Of a stretch of 52,066 nucleotides of DNA, positions 1 through 11,277 are shown piece after piece (the first letter of the stretch is position 1; each line of letters opens with the position of its first letter). Source of the DNA: Propionibacterium australiense (GTDB lineage: Bacteria; Actinomycetota; Actinomycetes; Propionibacteriales; Propionibacteriaceae); NCBI RefSeq assembly GCF_003666605.1, contig NZ_RCIV01000016.1, forward strand, positions 1 to 52,066, given 5' to 3'. The position numbers and the translations under genes are program-made. The notes below the pieces were generated by a model, which saw nothing but the letters and a program-made list of their open reading frames with translations, made no database searches and was not told where the DNA came from.

Positions 1-111
1 TACAACCAATACCGTCGACACTCCTCGCTCGGCTACCTAACCCCAGCCGAGTATGCTCGACAGTGCACTCATCAAACAAACACCGACGACTCACATAACG
101 ACCGGACCTAA
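1..111 (+). CDS. IS3-family transposase, C-terminal fragment (5' end outside window)
   Basis: Frame 1 reads in from the left edge and stops at TAA 109-111. The peptide contains RRHSSLGYLTPAEYA, the signature at the very C-terminus of IS3-family OrfB (DDE) transposases, just after the catalytic glutamate region (R-RPHSSLGYLTPxE). About 36 residues are visible. The catalytic residues and OrfA lie outside the window, so it cannot be told whether the element is intact. The family call is secure; function is unknown. Confidence 0.88.
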   Translation, partial: YNQYRRHSSLGYLTPAEYARQCTHQTNTDDSHNDRT

Positions 112-127
112 CCAAGGGGGCGGCCCA
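112..127 (+). repeat. Candidate right terminal inverted repeat of the IS3-type element
   Basis: Directly after the transposase stop the sequence reads CCAAGGGGGCGGCCCA. Its reverse complement starts with TG and is G/C-rich, as expected of IS3-family termini, which usually begin TG. The left terminus is outside the window, so the repeat cannot be matched. This is a position-based inference. Confidence 0.35.
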
Positions 128-227
128 GCTACATCGATCACTGTGGTGTCATCCACGCCCGGGCAGGCGTTGAGCATCACTCCTTTGCCGGGGCGGCTGG
201 ACTGTGGGGTGTCGGGCGCCCGCCGTC

Positions 228-590
228 TCAACCCTGCCCGGGCGCGCCCTGCTGCCACTGCAGGGCCCGGTCCAGCTCATCGAAGAACGCGTTGATCACC
301 TTGCGGTTGCGCCTGCCCTGAGCGATGAGCGTGGGCAGGGCGCCGCTGGAGGTCAGCTGGACGGCGGTTGCCGACTGCTGCGGGTCGACCGGGGCGATCT
401 GTGCCGTGAGGTTCTCGCCCCACGTGGTGAGACTGATGCCGGTCGAGAACCGGACGATGCCCTGGTTCGGGTCCGCGTACTGCAGCCTGTGGCCCAGGTG
501 CTGGACCACCTGGGGGACTGCGTTGAAGACGGTGGCGTAGGGCAGGGGGTACTGCCTGCTGAGGGTGGTGTGCTGCTCGAAGACGGCCAT
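228..590 (-). CDS. Small hypothetical protein (120 aa)
   Basis: The product begins MAVFEQHTTLSRQYPLP and ends FFDELDRALQWQQGAPGQG. The internal ATG at 590 is chosen because the longer open frame upstream is rich in Arg, Gly, Pro and Cys, as in noncoding high-G+C sequence, whereas the part from 590 has ordinary composition. It has no signal peptide or membrane segment. Alternating hydrophobic and polar stretches (IVRFSTGISL, LTAQIAPV, TAVQLTSSG) followed by a C-terminal helix suggest a small alpha/beta or SRPBCC-like fold, but no family was recognised. No strong Shine-Dalgarno sequence precedes it. It is transcribed toward the IS remnant. Confidence 0.6.
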   Translation of the reverse strand: MAVFEQHTTLSRQYPLPYATVFNAVPQVVQHLGHRLQYADPNQGIVRFSTGISLTTWGENLTAQIAPVDPQQSATAVQLTSSGALPTLIAQGRRNRKVINAFFDELDRALQWQQGAPGQG

Positions 591-1041
591 GCCGCGAAGT
601 CTAGAACCGGACGGTCGAGCGCGCGGTACTGTCCACAGTCCCAGAGGCGGATCCCACAGGCCCGAAGGCACATAGGAGCAGTATTGGCGCACCGCGAAGG
701 CGCTGTGCCCTGCGGAGCACGAGGAGCCCCGGGCGGGGCGTGGCGTCGGCGCCGTGCAGAGCGCGTGGCGTCTGGCGCAGAGTCCCGGCTGGAGCACTGC
801 CTCTTCCGCGCCCCATCCCCGGACTCTTCCGCACCCCCATCCCCGGACGGTCCTGGGTCGAGCCTCCACGAGGGAGGGCTGCCCCGGAGCTGTTCGCCGT
901 CACCCGCGCAGCGGCGTCACGGCACCGCATGGCGGGGATGGGGATGTTGCCTCTCGTCGGTGAGGGCGAACGCGGACGGCAGGGCCGAGTCCCCGCGAGA
1001 GGGTGTTGCCGCAGGCGGCGTGCAGGGGCGAGAGTGGGCCC
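591..1041. other. 450-bp noncoding gap with a 23/24-bp tandem repeat
   Basis: Divergent spacer between the small unknown gene and the nitrilase-family gene, so it should hold both promoters; no convincing -35/-10 pair was identified. At 801-823 and 824-847 the segment CTCTTCCGC..CCCATCCCCGGA is repeated head to tail with one substitution and one inserted C. Open frames across the gap have noncoding composition. Confidence 0.5.
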
Positions 1042-1833
1042 ATGCGGATCGCTCTCGCCCAGCTCACGGCCACCACCGATCCCCAGGAGAACCTAGCGCT
1101 GGTCTCGGATTTCGCCTCCCGCGCCGCTCGCGAGGGGGCCGAACTCGTCGTGTTCCCCGAGGCCACGATGTGCTCCTTCCGGAAGAACCCGGCGAAGGCG
1201 GCCGAGCCCGCCGGCGGGCCGTGGGCGAGCGCCGTGCAGGCCCTTGCCGCCGAGCTGGGCGTCGTCATCGCGGCTGGCATGTTCACGACGGCCCCGGACG
1301 GCAGGGTGCGCAACACGCTTCTCGTCACGGACCGGGACCAGGTCTGCTACGACAAGATCCACCTCTTCGACGCCCTCGGGCAGCGGGAGTCCGACCGGGT
1401 GGCGCCCGGCGACCGGCTGGTCGTCGCCGAGGTCGCGGGCGAATGCCTCGGCCTCGCCATCTGCTACGACGTCCGCTTCCCGGCCCAGTTCACCGAGCTG
1501 GCCCGCCGCGGCGCCCGCGCCATGCTCGTGTGCGCCTCCTGGGCGCCCGGCCCGGACAAGGTGCACCAGTGGCGGACCCTCGTCACGGCGCGGGCGATGG
1601 ACTCGGTGTCCTTCGTCGTCGCCGTCGACCAGGCCGGCCCCGCCGAGGACGGCGATCTGCCCACCGGGGTGGGCCACTCGATGGTCGTGGACCCCTCCGG
1701 CCGGGTGCTCCTCGAACTGGGGGAGCAGCCCGAGCTGGCCGTCGTCGACCTCGACCTCGCCCTGGCCGACCTGGCCAGGGAGCGGCTGCCCGTCCCGGCC
1801 GACGACCCGTCCTTGTATCGGATCCGCTGGTGA
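1042..1833 (+). CDS. Carbon-nitrogen hydrolase (nitrilase superfamily amidohydrolase)
   Basis: The 263-aa product shows the Glu-Lys-Cys triad of the nitrilase superfamily. Glu40 lies in VVFPEAT, Lys105 in YDKIHLFD and Cys141 in ICYDVRFP, and the alpha-beta-beta-alpha fold spans the full length. Such enzymes hydrolyse amides or deaminated glutathione/omega-amides; the short bacterial form with YDKIHLFD resembles the Nit1/Nit2/YafV-type omega-amidase group, so a cytoplasmic repair amidase is likely, but the substrate is inferred only. The start at 1042 (MRIALAQLTA) is used because strand beta-1 begins there, though an in-frame start at 1003 exists. It appears monocistronic. Confidence 0.88.
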   Translation: MRIALAQLTATTDPQENLALVSDFASRAAREGAELVVFPEATMCSFRKNPAKAAEPAGGPWASAVQALAAELGVVIAAGMFTTAPDGRVRNTLLVTDRDQVCYDKIHLFDALGQRESDRVAPGDRLVVAEVAGECLGLAICYDVRFPAQFTELARRGARAMLVCASWAPGPDKVHQWRTLVTARAMDSVSFVVAVDQAGPAEDGDLPTGVGHSMVVDPSGRVLLELGEQPELAVVDLDLALADLARERLPVPADDPSLYRIRW

Positions 1834-1879
1834 CCCGAGCACCTGGCCCTGCAAACCCATCCGTCTCAGCGGACGAGGA

Positions 1880-2734
1880 TCACGAACTGGAAGCCACCAC
1901 TGGCCCTGAACCGGGCGAGGAATTGGGTGGCTCTTGCTGGCCACGCGGCTCGGTCTGCGTCTGCAGCGTTGCCACCTTCTCCTGCCGCCACTTCCGGGTG
2001 AGGAGGACGAGCATGATGATGAACTCGCCAAGATTCAGTGCCGAGGTGATGATGGCGAACTCCGGAACCCGTTGCGCTGCCTCAATGAGGTAGTCCCAGA
2101 GGGAGTGCGAGGCGATGATGAGGAGGATGCTCTTCGTGTAGTCGTACATGAGTGCATAGAACAATCCCGCGATGAAGGTGGACACAAGCTGCGCCAGCAT
2201 GTTCTTCAAGGAGAATCCAGCGAGGATGTTGACCGAATGGAGCAGGCTGAACATCAACGCAGAGACGAGTAGGGCGCCCCTGATGTCCTGTCCGTGCGGT
2301 GCACGGGATAGTCCGACGTAGAGGATCCGCCGGAACATCATTTCCTCCGCGGTTCCGACGAGGAATGCCACCACGATCGGGATCAGGAAGGCGGAACTCG
2401 GTTCCCCGTTCGTGAACCAGAAGTACAGGGTCATACCCACCATCGGGAGGAACAGCAGGAGGAACAAGAAGTACCGTCTCCGCCCGGTGTGTACGGGGAC
2501 GAGTCGCTTGCGGAGAACGAAGAAGCAGCACAGTGTCCCCGCTGCCAGCAGGCAGAGGAATGGTAGGAGCGCTTTGGTGTAGCTGGGGTCGGTGTAGCTC
2601 ACGTGGGAAAAGTGATAGATTATGATGTTGGCAAGGCCCATCGTGAGAATATAAGTGATCGCGCATGCCAGCGTGATCCGTGCGGTTTTTGTTCGTATCA
2701 CATTACCTCCCGGTAGAAGCGATTCATTAGGCAT
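1880..2734 (-). CDS. CPBP-family intramembrane metalloprotease (Abi/CAAX-like)
   Basis: This is a membrane protein of about 284 aa with roughly eight hydrophobic segments. The CPBP/Abi motifs are present: GTAEEMMFRR (EExxxR), LLHSVN and SHSLWD, which supply the glutamates and histidines of the glutamic/metal-type active site. Bacterial members are linked to bacteriocin self-immunity or prenyl-protein-type cleavage; the role here is unknown. Two starts are possible: ATG 2734 and GTG 2701, the latter preceded by GGAGG only 4 nt upstream. The gene is visibly richer in A/T than its neighbours and ends in a polar Q/P/S-rich tail, both consistent with horizontal acquisition. Confidence 0.85.
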   Translation of the reverse strand: MPNESLLPGGNVIRTKTARITLACAITYILTMGLANIIIYHFSHVSYTDPSYTKALLPFLCLLAAGTLCCFFVLRKRLVPVHTGRRRYFLFLLLFLPMVGMTLYFWFTNGEPSSAFLIPIVVAFLVGTAEEMMFRRILYVGLSRAPHGQDIRGALLVSALMFSLLHSVNILAGFSLKNMLAQLVSTFIAGLFYALMYDYTKSILLIIASHSLWDYLIEAAQRVPEFAIITSALNLGEFIIMLVLLTRKWRQEKVATLQTQTEPRGQQEPPNSSPGSGPVVASSS

Positions 2735-3201
2735 TGGGGTCGCGCGTCTCCCGCAGCTGATGTCGCACATCGTGTCCTAGATTCAAACGGCGAGTCCGCT
2801 TCTGGCTGACGGTCTTCTGGGGCTGTATCCGGTCTGCTGCCCTCCGCATTATCAGAGGTTTATTCGTGGAGCTGTCGTGGATTCTGTTCATCGTTACAGG
2901 GGGATCGCATCTGGGGACAGCAGACCACTGGCCCCGAGGCGCTTCATTAAGGGGCATTCAAAGCGCAGGGCGAGCCGCGGGAGTGCACGCTACCACAATT
3001 TTTTTCTTGACCCAAGGGGTGCTGGCGCCCGGCTTGGAGAACCTCCCCATGGTCAGGGTCGGCCTCCCGTGGAGGATTCCCTGGATTGCACCATGAAAAT
3101 AATCGACCGATGGTTCGAGGAATGCTTTCACTAGGGGTTTTCGTGGGCTGTGGCGGTCAGGCGCCATGGCCCGTGCCCCGGCTGCCCGTAGACTTCCGCC
3201 C
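2735..3201. other. Low-G+C noncoding gap between the CPBP gene and the PPDK regulator
   Basis: About 470 bp between divergent genes, clearly poorer in G+C than the surroundings up to roughly 2900 and again at 2996-3130 (including a T7 run at 2999-3005). It presumably contains promoters for both flanking genes. Short open frames on both strands, such as 2877-3134 plus and 2727-2957 minus, have no ribosome binding site or recognisable product and are not called. Confidence 0.4.
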
Positions 3202-4092
3202 ATGAGCCCATCACTGGAGATCCACGTCATCGCCGACTCCTCGGGTGAGACGGCCGCGCGGCTGGCCAGGGCGGCCCGCATGCAGTTCCCCGACCACGAG
3301 TTCCAGATCGTCCGGCACTCCCGGGTGCACAACGCCGAGCAGATGCTCGAGGTGTTCGACGCGATCAGTGCCTCCGCAGACCCCGAGCGGGGCCAGGCCG
3401 GACGCGCCATCTTCTACACCCTCGTCAACGGCGAACTGCGCGGCATGGTCGCCCGCTTCTGCAACGACAAGTCCATCCCCTGCGCCGACCTCATGGGCGA
3501 CGCCCTCAGCGCGCTGAGCGAGGCCGCCGGCGCGGACGCCGACGAGGTGCCGATGCGCCCGGTCGGTGTCGAGGCCGACTACTTCGACCGCATCTCGGCC
3601 ATGGAGTTCGCCGTGCGCAACGACGACGGTGTCATGCCCGACTCGCTGCGCGAGTGCGACATCTGCCTGGTGGGCGCCTCCCGCTCGGGCAAGACACCGC
3701 TGTCCATCTACCTCGGCTATGCCGGCTACAAGACGGTGAACGTGCCGATCGTGCCGGGCATCGCCCCGCCGCCGCAGCTGCGGGCCATCGACCGCTGGCG
3801 GATCGTCGGTCTGACGATCGACGCCGAACGCCTGCTGCAGATCCGCACCCGTCGCGTGAAGGGGCTGGGTGGTTTCGGGCAGAAGGACGGCTACTCCGAT
3901 CTGTTGAGCATCTACGACGAGCTCGACGAGGTCGGCCAGGTCCAGCGCTCCCTCGGCTGCCCCGTCATCGACACCACCGGGCTGGCCCTGGAGGAGGCGG
4001 CGGCCCGGGTCATCGAGATCGTCGAGGAGCGCGCCCGCAGGGCCGGCGCCCACCTGCGCCGCCCGGCCGGTTCCATGAAACTGGCCCCGTGA
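3202..4092 (+). CDS. Pyruvate, phosphate dikinase regulatory protein (bifunctional kinase/pyrophosphorylase, DUF299)
   Basis: The 296-aa product belongs to the PDRP1/PpsR family. These ADP-dependent kinases inactivate dikinases by phosphorylating the Thr next to the catalytic His, and reactivate them by Pi-dependent removal of that phosphate. The P-loop GASRSGKT is at residues 158-165, followed by the family hallmark LSIYLGYAGYKTVNVPIVPG. The conserved AMEFAVRNDDG segment is near 133-143, and an N-terminal domain begins IHVIADSSGETA. ATG 3202 is preferred to the one at 3166 because the family N-terminus aligns there. Its target, ppdK, lies about 370 bp downstream on the same strand, which makes PPDK rather than PEP synthase the likely substrate. 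Confidence 0.93.
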   Translation: MSPSLEIHVIADSSGETAARLARAARMQFPDHEFQIVRHSRVHNAEQMLEVFDAISASADPERGQAGRAIFYTLVNGELRGMVARFCNDKSIPCADLMGDALSALSEAAGADADEVPMRPVGVEADYFDRISAMEFAVRNDDGVMPDSLRECDICLVGASRSGKTPLSIYLGYAGYKTVNVPIVPGIAPPPQLRAIDRWRIVGLTIDAERLLQIRTRRVKGLGGFGQKDGYSDLLSIYDELDEVGQVQRSLGCPVIDTTGLALEEAAARVIEIVEERARRAGAHLRRPAGSMKLAP

Positions 4093-4465
4093 CCGGTGCG
4101 GCTCGGCGTGTTCGCCTGGAGAAAACACCTCAGAAAGCGCCCGATGTGCCTGTCAGGGCTTACAGTGATCCTGTCAAGAGGCCGTGCCTCGTGTCGCCGG
4201 TCTCGCTCCGTGGCGGGCCAGTTGAGCCCCCCCGCCCGGAAAGGGGAGAATCAGGCGTGCACCCGTCACCGGCGTGCAACGGTGGAACCATCGGAAACCA
4301 GTAGTGGCTGCCCGGTTGGTTCGCACAATCGAAGAGACAAGTGAAACGCAGGCGTCATCGCCATCGGTGCCGACCCCGTCGTCAGCGCTGGCCGTCGCCG
4401 GTGGGTGATACAGGCGTCCAGCAGGGGCCCCGCCCACGCAGATGCATGTCAAAGGAGAATGTGCA
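4093..4465 (+). promoter_or_regulatory. Long leader/promoter region of ppdK
   Basis: A 373-bp gap. It contains a direct repeat CCTGTCA at 4149-4155 and 4170-4176, exactly 21 bp apart (two helical turns), flanking TACAGT at 4161-4166. That arrangement could be an operator around a -10 element, but no good -35 is present. No open frame in the gap looks coding. Regulation by energy or carbon status would fit PPDK but is not shown. Confidence 0.35.
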
Positions 4466-7123
<2,658 letters not shown>

Positions 7124-7126
7124 CCG

Positions 7127-7165
7127 CAATGGGCGCGGGGCCGTGATTCGGCTCCGCGCCCATTG
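7127..7165 (+). terminator. Terminator hairpin after ppdK
   Basis: CAATGGGCGCGGGGCCG and CGGCTCCGCGCCCATTG pair over 17 bp with one G-T and enclose the loop TGATT, starting 4 nt after the ppdK stop. There is no U tract, as is common for high-G+C actinobacterial terminators. Confidence 0.85.
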
Positions 7166-7237
7166 ACTGTGGCCGGTCATGGCGGGCCACAATGAAGAAA
7201 GGCCGCTCAGGCGGCGAAGCCAAGGAAAGGACGACGC

Positions 7238-8944
7238 ATGGCTGACCAGGTCAATGACGCCGCGAACGCACGGTCCCGGAACTCCTGGCACGCCGGGCTC
7301 GGGGGCTGGCGTGTCTCCTACCAGCCCGGTTCGTGGCTCGTACTGTCGGGCCCCAGCTCGCTGGTGATGCTGGATGCCCAGCCCGGCCAGGCCAGCGAGT
7401 TCGTCAACGAGCTGTGGGAGGACGTCGTCGGCGCCGCCTCGGTGGGCGCTCTCGTGAGCAAGCTCGCGGCGCGCGGCCTGGACCGCATCGCCGACCTGGC
7501 CGTCCTGTTCATCGAGAACGGGGTCATGCGCACCCTCGTCCGTGGCGGCGTACGGGTGCTCGACGCCGAGACGGGCTCGCCCCTCGTCGAGGGAACCGGC
7601 GTCATCACGTGGCGCGAGGCCCAGATTCCCACCGGACGGGTCCGGGTCGACGTCGGCCAGAGCACCGGCGGGCTCGAGCTGCCGCTCGTCGTCGGCGCGG
7701 CCCAGTGCTCCGGCCTGCTCGTCGACCTGAACGATCTGCCGCCCGTGGCCGTCGAGGAAGAACTCGCCGCGCCCGCCCAGCCCGTTGCCGGCGCGCGGGG
7801 CGAGCAGTGGCTTCCGGTCGGAGAGAGCGGGGACGGTGCTCCGCTGCTCGCCGGTCCGGTACCAGGGGCCGGCCACCACCGCGACTGGGGCGGCCCGGTC
7901 CCGGGGACATCGGCCCTGGAGGCCGGGGCGGCCCCGGCCGCCGAGACCGCCGATGCGCGGCAGCCCGCCGGCTCGTCACCGGCCGCCACCATGCAGTTCG
8001 ACGTTCCCGGCGAGATGGCCGAGGGCCGCTACGACCAGCCAGGTCCCTCCTCCGAGGAGCCGCCGGCGGCCCGCTCCGGTCAGGAGCCCGCGCAGGGCGA
8101 GTCCGCTGATGCCACGCCGATGAACTGGATGGCGCAGCAGCCGCGTGACGACTCCTTCATGTACGAGAAGACCGAGGTGCTCGGGGGCGGCCAGAGTGCC
8201 CTGGGCGAGCCGGGGCAGTCCTCGACCGGCAGCCACCAGCGGGTCCCGGCGGCCGATGAGGCCGCCGCGCAGCAGTACGTGGCCGATGAGGCCGCCGCGC
8301 AGCAGTACGTGGCCGATGAGGCCGCCGCCCAGCAGCCCGGGAACGAGCCCGCGCCCGCCTGGGACGGCAAGCCATGGACCCCCGCCGACGGCTACGGCCC
8401 GGCCGAGCCCGCAACGGATCAGGGGTTCGGTTCTTCACCGGAGCAGTACGCTCCCGCGGAGCGCACCCTCGGCCAGGAGCCGGTCGGCGCCGATCGTCCG
8501 GCCGAGCAGTACGGCCCGGCAGAACGCACTCTCGGGCAGGAGGCCGTCGAGTCCTACGGCGCCGCGAGCCCCTCCCGGGGCGACTGGTCGCCGCCGGAGC
8601 AGCCCAGGGCCTTCGCCCAGGTCGTCACCATCAGTGGCCTCTCGCAGCCGCTCAACGGCCCGCTGCTCATCGGCCGCTCCCCGCAGTTGCCCGAGGGCAT
8701 GGTCGCCGAGACCCTGCGCGTGCCGAGCCCGCACCACGACATCTCGCGCTCGCACGTCTACTTGGAGCCCCAGAACGGTCAGGTCCTCGTGGCCGACATG
8801 AACTCCACGAACGGCACGATCGTCTACATGCCCAATGCGAATCCGCTGCGTCTCGAGGACGGCCAGTCGATCCTCGTCCCGGTGGGCACCACGCTCGACC
8901 TGGGGGACGGCGAGCAGGTCAATCTCTCGGTGCCGCTGGGCTGA
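7238..8944 (+). CDS. FHA-domain protein with a long repetitive acidic linker
   Basis: The product is 568 aa. Residues 1-180 form a globular domain of unknown type (WRVSYQPGSWLVLSGP... VLFIENGVMRTLVRGGVRVL). Residues about 185-455 are a low-complexity Pro/Ala/Glu/Gln linker with two repeat families: ADEAAAQQY(V) three times, and EQY(A/G)PAERTLGQE twice. Residues about 460-568 are an FHA phosphothreonine-binding domain with LIGRSP, SRSHVYLE and NSTNGT. FHA proteins read Ser/Thr kinase signals; no kinase gene is visible here, so the partner is unknown. GGAAAGG precedes the ATG. The N-terminal half resembles actinobacterial FHA proteins near secretion or signalling genes only in general architecture. 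Confidence 0.85.
   Translation: MADQVNDAANARSRNSWHAGLGGWRVSYQPGSWLVLSGPSSLVMLDAQPGQASEFVNELWEDVVGAASVGALVSKLAARGLDRIADLAVLFIENGVMRTLVRGGVRVLDAETGSPLVEGTGVITWREAQIPTGRVRVDVGQSTGGLELPLVVGAAQCSGLLVDLNDLPPVAVEEELAAPAQPVAGARGEQWLPVGESGDGAPLLAGPVPGAGHHRDWGGPVPGTSALEAGAAPAAETADARQPAGSSPAATMQFDVPGEMAEGRYDQPGPSSEEPPAARSGQEPAQGESADATPMNWMAQQPRDDSFMYEKTEVLGGGQSALGEPGQSSTGSHQRVPAADEAAAQQYVADEAAAQQYVADEAAAQQPGNEPAPAWDGKPWTPADGYGPAEPATDQGFGSSPEQYAPAERTLGQEPVGADRPAEQYGPAERTLGQEAVESYGAASPSRGDWSPPEQPRAFAQVVTISGLSQPLNGPLLIGRSPQLPEGMVAETLRVPSPHHDISRSHVYLEPQNGQVLVADMNSTNGTIVYMPNANPLRLEDGQSILVPVGTTLDLGDGEQVNLSVPLG
8251..8340 (+). repeat. 30-bp in-frame tandem repeat, 3 copies, inside the FHA-protein gene
   Basis: Units start at 8251, 8281 and 8311. 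The first two are identical and the third diverges in its last third. The unit encodes ADEAAAQQYV. Because 30 is a multiple of three, copy-number change would alter linker length without shifting the frame. Confidence 0.95.
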
Positions 8945-9198
8945 GCGGCGTCGGGGCGCGGGCGCCGGGCACGACCGGCCGGGGGACTGTCCCGCCGGGG
9001 TGCTGCTCGCCGGGCTGGCCGGCGGTATCGGCCCCGCCCGCGGGGTGCTGCGTGCCGGTGCGGTCTCTACGATGGCTTCCTGCGCCGAGGGCGCCCGGAA
9101 CTCCTATCCGGCGGCCGGACGGGTCCGGGTCTTTTCTCGCCGGGCGGGCATGATGATGGCCCGGGGCCGTGTCAGAGATCAGGTCAGGCGGGCCTGGA

Positions 9199-9405
9199 TC
9201 AGTGTCTTCTGCGGGTGACGATCGTCTGCACGACGGCGATGACCGCCGGGGTGATGGCCAGGGCGATGTGTACGGCACGGGAGCGCATGACACCGTCCGC
9301 GACCCTGGCGATGCTGTTGCGGCTGCGCCGCACGGTGCTGAGCGTGCCGCCGCGGCGCTCCTCGCCCTGTTCCCCCGACTCGGTGAATGAGACCAATTGC
9401 GACAT
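9199..9405 (-). CDS. Small hypothetical membrane-anchored protein (68 aa)
   Basis: It begins MSQLVSFTESGEQGEERRGG and has one hydrophobic segment near residues 45-62 (HIALAITPAVIAVVQTIV) ending in a basic TRRRH tail, so it is probably a single-pass protein with a cytoplasmic C-terminus. The composition is much more protein-like than that of overlapping frames. It lies downstream of the sensor kinase in the same orientation and may be co-transcribed. Function unknown; an over-call remains possible. Confidence 0.5.
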   Translation of the reverse strand: MSQLVSFTESGEQGEERRGGTLSTVRRSRNSIARVADGVMRSRAVHIALAITPAVIAVVQTIVTRRRH

Positions 9406-9510
9406 CGTGATCGCCCCCGACCTGTTCCGGTTTCCGGGCCGGCGTGCGCGACCGGTCCTGATCCCAGGGTACGACAGGCATGAGAGGGGCTCGGGGTGGC
9501 CCGGCCCTGC

Positions 9511-11277
9511 TCAGCGGCGCCCGCGGAAGGGGCCCTGCCGTCCCTTGGCCCTGGCGGCCTGAGCCGGCTGGAGTTCGTCCACGAGCGTGTCGGCCACCTT
9601 GTCCGGCCCCAGGATGCGCGGCATGCGCAGCGTGAAGCAGGAGTAGCCGGGGTGGGAGTCGACCGTTGCGCTGCCGTGGTGGGCGTTCATGACCGATGCC
9701 ACGATCGCCAGGCCCAGCCCGGTGGATCCCTCCTCGGAGTGCGTCCGTGCCGCGTCGGCCCGGGCGAAGCGCTCGAAGACGTGGTCGATGATCTCGGGCG
9801 GCACGCCGGGGCCGTTGTCCTCGACGGTGATGACCGCGTCCCGGCCGTCGGCCCGGACCGTCGTCGTGACGACCGTGCCGGCCGGCGTGTGCTTGCGGGC
9901 GTTCGACAGCAGATTGGCGACGACCTGGTGCAGCTGGAGTTCGTTGGCGTGCACCATGAGCGGGCTGTCGGGCAGTTTGAGACGCCAGGTGTGGTCGCGG
10001 CTGGAGACCTGCGCGTCGGAGACCGCGTTGAGCACGATCTCCCCGGTGTCCACGTCGGTGAACTCGGTCTCTCGTCCGGCGTCGAGGCGGGCCAGCAGGA
10101 GCATGTCGTCGACGAGCGAGCTCATTCGCCGTGCCTCGCTGGCGATGCGGTTCATGGCGAACTCGGTGTTCTCGCTGAGCTGTTCGGGGCGTTTGAGGCT
10201 GAGCTCGGCGTAGCCGCGGATGGCGGCCAGCGGGTTGCGCAGCTCGTGGCTGGCGTCCGCGACGAACTGCTTGACCTTCGACTCGGACTTCTCGCGGGCC
10301 TTCAGCGCGTCCTCGACGTTGTCGAGCATGCGGTTGAAGGAACGCCCGACGCGCCCCACCTCGTTGCGTGGGTTGAGGTCGCGGGCGTCCAGCCGGTCAG
10401 GCAGGGTGACCAGGCCCGTCTCGAGGTCCATCTCGGAGACGGTGTTGGCCGTGGTCATGAGGCGGTTGAGCGGCGCCAGCGTCTGACGCACGACGGCCGT
10501 CGCGGCGACCGCCGAGGCGACGATGGCGAGCGCCACGATGATGGCCTCGGCCAGGATGAGGCGCTGCATCGCATGGGTCCACTGCGTCATCGGGACCCCG
10601 ACGTAGAGCGTGCCGCGCACGCTCGAGGTGGAGCCGTCCTCGCCGACGATGGCGACCAGGACTGAGCGGGCCATGATGCGGTAGCCCCCCAGCTCGGGCA
10701 GCTTGATGTCGTGGGGCTTGCCGTCCGCGGCGATCTCGGCGATCTTCGTGTTCACCTCGGCGGAGGTCTTGACGGTGTTGCGCCGGTCGACGTCCTCGAT
10801 GATGCCTTGGACGTTGTTCTCGGTGTCGATGAGGACGACGACGGCGCCCACCGGCAGGCCGCCCAGCGGGACGTCACTCGTGCCGAAGATCGAGTCGGTC
10901 GCCGAGGTGCCCTGGCCCTGCTCGTCGGGGGAGCTGTCACCCGTGCTCGGTGGGTTGTCCTGCGGTTGGTTCCCGGTCGTGGCCTGCAGGCCCAGCGCCT
11001 CCGCGAGCTGGGTGTCCACCTGCTGCACCAGGATGTGGTGCACCATGATGGCGCTGAACATGCTCAGGATGATCGCGACGGCGGCGACAATCGCGCTGAG
11101 CCGGATGACGAGCTTGTAACTCAGCGTGCCCCGGCCCATCGGGTGCCAGGGCTGCTCCTCGGGGTCGTCGCCGGCCGACGTGGCGCGGTCCGTCCCGGAG
11201 GCACTGACACCGGCCGGCTTGACAGCCGAGGGAGGCGCGGAGTGCTTCGGCTCAGCTGACAGCCGGCTTGAGAACAT
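9511..11277 (-). CDS. Sensor histidine kinase (HAMP-HisKA-HATPase)
   Basis: The 588-aa product has a polar cytoplasmic N-terminus, TM1 near residues 57-80, a periplasmic sensor loop, and TM2 followed by a HAMP linker (NRLMTTANTVSEMD). The HisKA box DASHELRNPLAAIRGYAEL carries His344, and the ATPase domain shows N-box NLLSNARKHTP, G1 DNGPGVP, F-box FERFARAD and G2 GSTGLGLAI. ATG 11277 overlaps the response-regulator gene by 26 nt and has GAGGGG 8 nt upstream, arguing for translational coupling. Overall it resembles the PhoR/MprB/TcrY group of actinobacterial sensors. The signal is not deducible from the sequence, but the divergent pit gene suggests phosphate. Confidence 0.93.
   Translation of the reverse strand: MFSSRLSAEPKHSAPPSAVKPAGVSASGTDRATSAGDDPEEQPWHPMGRGTLSYKLVIRLSAIVAAVAIILSMFSAIMVHHILVQQVDTQLAEALGLQATTGNQPQDNPPSTGDSSPDEQGQGTSATDSIFGTSDVPLGGLPVGAVVVLIDTENNVQGIIEDVDRRNTVKTSAEVNTKIAEIAADGKPHDIKLPELGGYRIMARSVLVAIVGEDGSTSSVRGTLYVGVPMTQWTHAMQRLILAEAIIVALAIVASAVAATAVVRQTLAPLNRLMTTANTVSEMDLETGLVTLPDRLDARDLNPRNEVGRVGRSFNRMLDNVEDALKAREKSESKVKQFVADASHELRNPLAAIRGYAELSLKRPEQLSENTEFAMNRIASEARRMSSLVDDMLLLARLDAGRETEFTDVDTGEIVLNAVSDAQVSSRDHTWRLKLPDSPLMVHANELQLHQVVANLLSNARKHTPAGTVVTTTVRADGRDAVITVEDNGPGVPPEIIDHVFERFARADAARTHSEEGSTGLGLAIVASVMNAHHGSATVDSHPGYSCFTLRMPRILGPDKVADTLVDELQPAQAARAKGRQGPFRGRR

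Noticed and set aside
2877-3134. Small gene (85 aa) in the CPBP-regulator gap
   Set aside because: No ribosome site, basic low-complexity sequence, no recognisable family.
8945-9198. Genes in the gap after the FHA protein
   Set aside because: Open frames on both strands are shadow-like; only the 68-aa minus-strand gene at its right end has plausible composition.
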